This document shows, piece by piece, positions 6,881 to 10,001 of a DNA stretch of 10,001 nt; within the stretch, counting starts at the first letter, position 1; every line of letters starts with the position of its first letter. The translations under genes and the position numbers were made by a program. Source of the stretch: Bacillota bacterium (GTDB taxonomy: Bacteria > Bacillota > Clostridia > Lachnospirales > Lachnospiraceae); NCBI GenBank assembly GCA_023387635.1, contig JAEWHU010000329.1, positions 1 through 10,001 of the forward strand. Direction: 5' to 3'. The notes beneath the pieces are model-generated. The model was not told the origin of the DNA. It ran no database searches and saw only the letters and a program-made list of their open reading frames with translations.

Positions 6881-7575
6881 GAGAGTTACTAGATTATTTT
6901 AATGCTTTATTTCAAGAAAACGGGGAAATGCTGTTTACAGGAGCCCTAGATACCTTATATATGACATTCAAGTCCACATTAATAGCTTATGCCATTGGTT
7001 TACCTATGGGAATATTAGCAGAAGTTACAAGAAAAGGTGGAATTCGTCCCATAGCAGCCATAAGCAAAATTCTAGATGCTATTATTAATATAGGACGTTC
7101 CATACCATTTATCATCTTATTAGTAGCTGTAATGCCGCTAACTAGAGCAATTTATGATACAACTCTTGGACCTAAAGCTGCAACGGTTCCATTGATTATC
7201 GCTGCAATTCCATTTGTAGCAAGATTGGTTGAAAACTCCTTAAAAGAGATAGATGCAGGTGTTATTGAAGCTGCTAGAGCCATGGGAGCAAATGATTTAG
7301 AAATAATATTTAAAGTAATGATTCCAGAATCATTACCATCTTTAGTGTTAGGTGCATCTCTTGCTACTATTACATTAGTTGGATACACTGCAATGGCAGG
7401 AACTATAGGTGGTGGAGGTTTAGGTGATATTGCAATTCGATATGGGTATCACCGAACGGAAATAGATATTATGTTAATAACAATTGTTATAATAGTTTTA
7501 ATAGTTCAAATCATTCAGAGTGTTGGTGAACTAACATCTAAGATGATAGATAAAAGAGGAAAAGGAGATAATTAA
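6877..7575 (+). CDS. metI: Methionine ABC importer, permease subunit
   Basis: The membrane subunit forming the translocation path, as a homodimer, for methionine delivered by MetQ. At 232 residues it has normal MetI length. It has about five hydrophobic segments (roughly 27-49, 66-88, 102-118, 150-178 and 196-217). The cytoplasmic coupling loop is the classic EAA motif, EAARAMGANDLEIIF followed by MIPESLP (from residue 131), which docks on the ATPase. Family-typical stretches include GRSIPFIILL and GYTAMAGTIGGGGLGD. The ATG overlaps the metN stop (ATGA), and a GGGGGTG sequence at 6862-6868 inside metN serves as ribosome binding site, so translation is probably coupled. Minus-strand open frames across this region are shadows. 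Confidence 0.95.
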   Translation: MRELLDYFNALFQENGEMLFTGALDTLYMTFKSTLIAYAIGLPMGILAEVTRKGGIRPIAAISKILDAIINIGRSIPFIILLVAVMPLTRAIYDTTLGPKAATVPLIIAAIPFVARLVENSLKEIDAGVIEAARAMGANDLEIIFKVMIPESLPSLVLGASLATITLVGYTAMAGTIGGGGLGDIAIRYGYHRTEIDIMLITIVIIVLIVQIIQSVGELTSKMIDKRGKGDN

Positions 7576-7576
7576 T

Positions 7577-8443
7577 ATGAAAAAAATGAAAAGATTTACT
7601 AGTATTAGTGCAGCATTTGTTTTGGGGGTTACCTTATTAACTGCTTGTGGAACAAAAGATAATAATCCGGCTGCAGAACCTACTCCAGAGGTAACGGGTC
7701 CTGTATTAGAAGAAATAGTAGTAGGAGCATCCATTGAACCACATGCCACAATATTAAACTCAGAAGCTGTTAAAAAATCATTAGAAGCAGATGGTTTTTC
7801 TATTAAAGTTGTTGAATATACAGATTATATTCAACCAAACGTTGCAACAAGTGATGGTAGTTTAGATGCTAACTTTTTTCAACATATTCCTTATTTAGTA
7901 GAATACAATGAGAAAAATAATACCAAATTAAAAGCTGTAGTTAATACTCATTTTGAACCTTTAGGAATATATGCAGGAAAAACTGATTCTTTAGAGAATG
8001 TAAAAGATGGAGCACAAATTGCAGTACCTAATGATGCGACAAATGAAGCAAGAGCATTATTACTTCTTGAAAAAGCTGGCCTTATTACATTAGAAGAAAA
8101 TATTGGACTTGATGCTACAATTAAAAACATTGCAAGTAACCCAAAAAATCTTAAAATAATTGAAGTTGAAGCAGCACAAACAGCAAAATCATTACAAGAT
8201 GTTGATTTAGCAGTAATAAATGGAAATTATGCTTTAGCAGCTGGGTTATCTGCAAGTAAAGATGGTTTGTTAGTTGAAGATGCGACTTCAGAAGCAGCAA
8301 CTACATATCCAAATGCTATCGTTGTAAATGAAGGAAATGAAGAGACAGATAAAACAAAAGCTTTAATTAAAGCTGTTACATCAGAAGAAACAAAAAAATT
8401 TATAGAAGAAAAATGGCAAGGAGCTGTAGTTCCTGTTTTCTAA
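7577..8443 (+). CDS. metQ: Methionine-binding lipoprotein of the ABC importer
   Basis: The substrate-binding lipoprotein (NlpA/MetQ family) that captures methionine outside the cell and passes it to MetI. The 288-residue precursor has a lysine-rich start, a hydrophobic segment and the lipobox LTAC with C24 as the lipidated residue, so it is membrane-anchored. A short flexible linker rich in Pro, Glu and Thr follows (about 25-45). The binding domain starts at EEIVVGASIEPHATIL. Family hallmarks are DANFFQHIPYLVEYN, HFEPLGIYAGK, IAVPNDATNEARALLLLEKAG and DLAVINGNYALAAG. AAGGAG (7562-7567) precedes the ATG, which begins one base after the metI stop. It is the last gene of the operon and is followed five bases later by a terminator. 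L- versus D-methionine or peptide preference cannot be read from the sequence. Confidence 0.95.
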   Translation: MKKMKRFTSISAAFVLGVTLLTACGTKDNNPAAEPTPEVTGPVLEEIVVGASIEPHATILNSEAVKKSLEADGFSIKVVEYTDYIQPNVATSDGSLDANFFQHIPYLVEYNEKNNTKLKAVVNTHFEPLGIYAGKTDSLENVKDGAQIAVPNDATNEARALLLLEKAGLITLEENIGLDATIKNIASNPKNLKIIEVEAAQTAKSLQDVDLAVINGNYALAAGLSASKDGLLVEDATSEAATTYPNAIVVNEGNEETDKTKALIKAVTSEETKKFIEEKWQGAVVPVF

Positions 8444-8447
8444 GTAT

Positions 8448-8483
8448 AAAAAAAGTGTAGCTAGAAATAGCTACACTTTTTTT
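8448..8483. terminator. Intrinsic terminator of the methionine operon
   Basis: AGTGTAGCTA (8454-8463), a GAAA loop and TAGCTACACT (8468-8477) form a perfect 10-bp stem. Flanking A and T tracts of seven bases extend it to 16 bp. The T-tract on the plus strand makes an efficient terminator, and the symmetric A-tract means it could also work on the minus strand. Confidence 0.95.
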
Positions 8484-8485
8484 AT

Positions 8486-8514
8486 TTGCAAATTTAGCGC
8501 AAAACTGATAAAAT
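8486..8514 (+). promoter_or_regulatory. Candidate promoter of the first acyltransferase gene
   Basis: TTGCAA (8486-8491), 17 bases and TAAAAT (8509-8514) resemble a vegetative promoter. It begins directly after the upstream terminator. A perfect 10-bp palindrome ATTTGCAAAT (8484-8493) covers the -35 box and could be an operator. The leader would be about 110 nt. Confidence 0.5.
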
Positions 8515-8633
8515 AAAAGAGTACATGAGTTTTTGTGCTGGAAAATTATGTTATATATTTGGACTATAGGTATATTATATTTTTTAGCTCTAATATTAAA
8601 GAAAAATACAATTGTGCAGTAAGGAGATATTTT

Positions 8634-9638
8634 ATGAATGCGAATACAAATATAAATACAGAAAGAGATTATTTATTTGATAATATTAGAGCATTTTTAA
8701 TATTATTAGTAGTAATAGGACATATGATAGCAGAGCAAAAAAAAGATATCATGGTAGCAGAGGTGGTATATTATTTTATATATTTATTCCATATGCCTGC
8801 GTTTGTATTTATAACTGGTTACTTTTCAAAAAAACTTGATAAAAGTAGGGAAAATGCAATGAAAACATTTCTAATTCCTTACTTGATACTTAACATTTTA
8901 TTTGTAGCTTTAAGTAAAGTTTCATTATACAATTCCAATAGTAGTTTTAGACTTTTTAATCCTGTATGGGGAATGTGGTTCTTACTAGCTGTTTTTATAT
9001 GGAAAATATTATTAAAAGATATAGTACGTATTAGATACATTCTCCCTTTATCTTTTATATTCGGAGTATTGTCAGGATTTAGTGATGAATTTACAGAAAA
9101 AATGTCTTTATCTAGAGTAATAAATTATTTACCATTTTTTCTACTAGGTTATTTTTGTAAGAAGGAACATATTGATAGAATCAGGAAGATTCCGAAATGG
9201 ATATCAATGTTAGTATTGGCTCTTTATGGATTAGTATCTTATTTTCTTTCTAAATATGATCTCATGAATGTAGAAGTTCTCTACATGAGAAAACCTTATA
9301 GCAAAATAGCACAGAGTTCATTAACAAGTGCCTTTGGCAGGATTTTTATTTACATAAGTGCAATCATTATAATAATTTGCCTTATCAATCTTTTTAGTAG
9401 TACCTCTACTTGGTATTCAAAAATAGGGCAGAATTCTTTAACTGTATATGTGCTTCATTTAGTTGCGGTATCAAATATAAGAAATATAGATTTACCATGG
9501 GATAGAACACCTTATTATTTAATCTATTCCATAATAGTTTCATTTATCTTAAGCTATTTATTCTCAAGAGATATTGTCATTAAATTATACAAAAATAGTA
9601 TGGACTTTATCACCAAGTTAGTATATAGAGTTAAATAG
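8634..9638 (+). CDS. Acyltransferase-3 family membrane protein, probable glycan O-acetyltransferase
   Basis: An integral membrane protein of the acyltransferase-3 family, of the group related to fucose 4-O-acetylases, which transfer acetyl or similar groups to cell-surface sugars. It has 334 residues and about ten hydrophobic segments. The first segment carries DNIRAFLILLVVIGHM, with R19 and the family's essential histidine H30. The second region has FHMPAFVFITGYF (H53-G62), and NPVWGMWFL follows further on. The chosen ATG has AAGGAG at 8621-8626, seven bases upstream. The frame stays open to 8535, but that 33-codon extension has no good ribosome site, and the second copy downstream starts at the equivalent point, so the longer form is rejected. 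It has its own promoter and terminator, and a close paralogue follows. The acceptor sugar cannot be deduced. Confidence 0.85.
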   Translation: MNANTNINTERDYLFDNIRAFLILLVVIGHMIAEQKKDIMVAEVVYYFIYLFHMPAFVFITGYFSKKLDKSRENAMKTFLIPYLILNILFVALSKVSLYNSNSSFRLFNPVWGMWFLLAVFIWKILLKDIVRIRYILPLSFIFGVLSGFSDEFTEKMSLSRVINYLPFFLLGYFCKKEHIDRIRKIPKWISMLVLALYGLVSYFLSKYDLMNVEVLYMRKPYSKIAQSSLTSAFGRIFIYISAIIIIICLINLFSSTSTWYSKIGQNSLTVYVLHLVAVSNIRNIDLPWDRTPYYLIYSIIVSFILSYLFSRDIVIKLYKNSMDFITKLVYRVK

Positions 9639-9644
9639 AAAAAG

Positions 9645-9673
9645 ACGCCGTCAAATATTTGATGGCGTTTTTT
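9645..9673 (+). terminator. Intrinsic terminator between the two acyltransferase genes
   Basis: ACGCCGTCAA (9645-9654) pairs with TTGATGGCGT (9659-9668) across an ATAT loop, with one G-U pair, followed by TTTTT. It begins six bases after the stop codon, so the two paralogues are not a simple read-through operon. Confidence 0.93.
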
Positions 9674-9804
9674 CGTTTAAAAAGAGTAAAAAGCAAATTA
9701 AAGTAAACTTTTTTACAATCATAGTAGCCAATTCGAATAGTTTATCTTCCTTTGTCGATAATTAATAATATATGTTATCAGATAAAGAATAAGCGTAATT
9801 ATTA

Positions 9805-9846
9805 GAAGGAAACCCTTCATTTGTACGCGTGAGAACCACGCAGATG
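9805..9846 (+). promoter_or_regulatory. Two adjacent hairpins just upstream of the second acyltransferase gene
   Basis: Hairpin one is GAAGG (9805-9809), AAAC loop, CCTTC (9814-9818). Hairpin two is GCGTG (9827-9831), AGAAC loop, CACGC (9837-9841). An alternative outer pairing of CATTTG (9818-9823) with CAGATG (9841-9846) would reach the first G of the GGGAG ribosome site. The stretch is notably GC-richer than its surroundings. The rest of the gap (9674-9804) is AT-rich, with only a weak promoter-like pair (TTGTCG 9752-9757, TTATCA 9775-9780). I could not match the hairpins to a known riboswitch class. Confidence 0.4.
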
Positions 9847-9855
9847 GGAGTGAAC

Positions 9856-10001
9856 ATGAACGAAAATATAAAATATAATAAAGAAAGAGATTATTTGTTT
9901 GATAATATAAGAGCTTTTCTTATATTATTAGTTGTAATAGGGCATATGATAGCTGGACAGAAAGGAAAATTAATTGCTGCCGAAACAATATATTATTATA
10001 T
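9856..10001 (+). CDS. Acyltransferase-3 family membrane protein, N-terminal part (cut by right edge)
   Basis: A second acyltransferase-3 gene of which the first 48 codons are visible. It aligns without gaps to the preceding gene's product: 34 of 48 residues are identical, including an unbroken identical block from E10 to A33 that spans the catalytic histidine H30 in VVIGHMIA. The same membrane segment and probably the same chemistry are therefore present. GGGAG (9846-9850) lies five bases before the ATG. The two genes are tandem duplicates. Sequence differences in residues 3-9 and 34-45 suggest a divergence old enough for specificity to have changed. The full length and integrity cannot be judged here. 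Confidence 0.85.
   Translation, partial: MNENIKYNKERDYLFDNIRAFLILLVVIGHMIAGQKGKLIAAETIYYY

Noticed and set aside
7152..7388. Minus-strand open frame of 78 codons inside metI
   Set aside because: Lies opposite the strongly conserved EAA region of the permease; a shadow frame with no ribosome site or family resemblance.
7531..7749. Minus-strand open frame across the metI-metQ junction
   Set aside because: Antisense shadow of the metI end and metQ signal peptide; no independent signals.
7948..8130. Minus-strand open frame of 60 codons inside metQ
   Set aside because: Antisense shadow of conserved MetQ coding sequence.
8535..8633. N-terminal extension of the first acyltransferase
   Set aside because: No good ribosome site upstream of 8535, the ATG at 8634 has AAGGAG at ideal spacing, and the paralogue begins at the same relative position.
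9686..9716. Hairpin GTAAAAAG / CTTTTTTAC after the first acyltransferase terminator
   Set aside because: Made of A and T runs with a one-base bulge in very AT-rich DNA and adjacent to a clear terminator; likely chance.
1..10001. Mobile element, phage, CRISPR array, toxin-antitoxin or defence system
   Set aside because: No transposase, integrase, terminal repeats, spaced repeats or recognisable effector genes; every sizeable frame is accounted for by metabolic, transport or envelope genes.

Overview
The window is AT-rich, and its genes have strong AGGAGG-type ribosome binding sites, short intergenic gaps and hairpin-plus-U-tract terminators. It carries pyruvate:ferredoxin oxidoreductase, a lipoprotein-anchored methionine transporter and a glucuronide-use operon. 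This points to an anaerobic, low-GC Gram-positive bacterium, most likely a clostridium of the Lachnospiraceae type (Lachnoclostridium-like). The taxon is inferred from gene content and style, not from a marker gene.

Layout. (1) 1-806: the C-terminal quarter of pyruvate:ferredoxin oxidoreductase, entering from the left edge, followed by a long hairpin at 856-907 that can terminate transcription from both sides. (2) 1010-5639: a glucuronide-use locus. An AraC-family regulator (minus strand) is divergent from a GH2 beta-glucuronidase (uidA-like), which is followed 36 bases later by a GPH-family sugar:cation symporter (uidB/gusB-like). The 160-base divergent gap holds a 42-bp dyad that overlaps the best -10 candidates on both strands. 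A strong terminator closes the operon at 5684-5733. (3) 5734-6067: a gap with a candidate short transcription unit (promoter 5819-5846, terminator 5892-5919) and then a good promoter (TTGACA-17-TATAAA) for the next operon. (4) 6068-8443: metN-metI-metQ, a complete methionine ABC importer with overlapping or nearly abutting genes, ended by a 16-bp hairpin terminator. The ATPase is short: it lacks the C-terminal methionine-sensing NIL domain and has an insertion after the Q-loop. (5) 8486-10001: two tandem, closely related acyltransferase-3 membrane proteins, the second cut by the right edge. Each has its own leader, with a terminator between them.

How it works together. The symporter would import glucuronides, the intracellular glucuronidase would release glucuronate and an aglycone, and the divergent AraC protein probably senses a ligand from this pathway and activates the operon. 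The methionine operon is an independent housekeeping uptake system; no S-box or T-box was recognised in its leader. The acyltransferase pair probably modifies cell-surface glycans. No phage, transposon, CRISPR array, tRNA or rRNA is visible.

I see no clear new defence or mobile system. The most interesting points are the 42-bp dyad, the NIL-less MetN, the possible small RNA at about 5853-5919, and the acyltransferase duplication with its structured leader.
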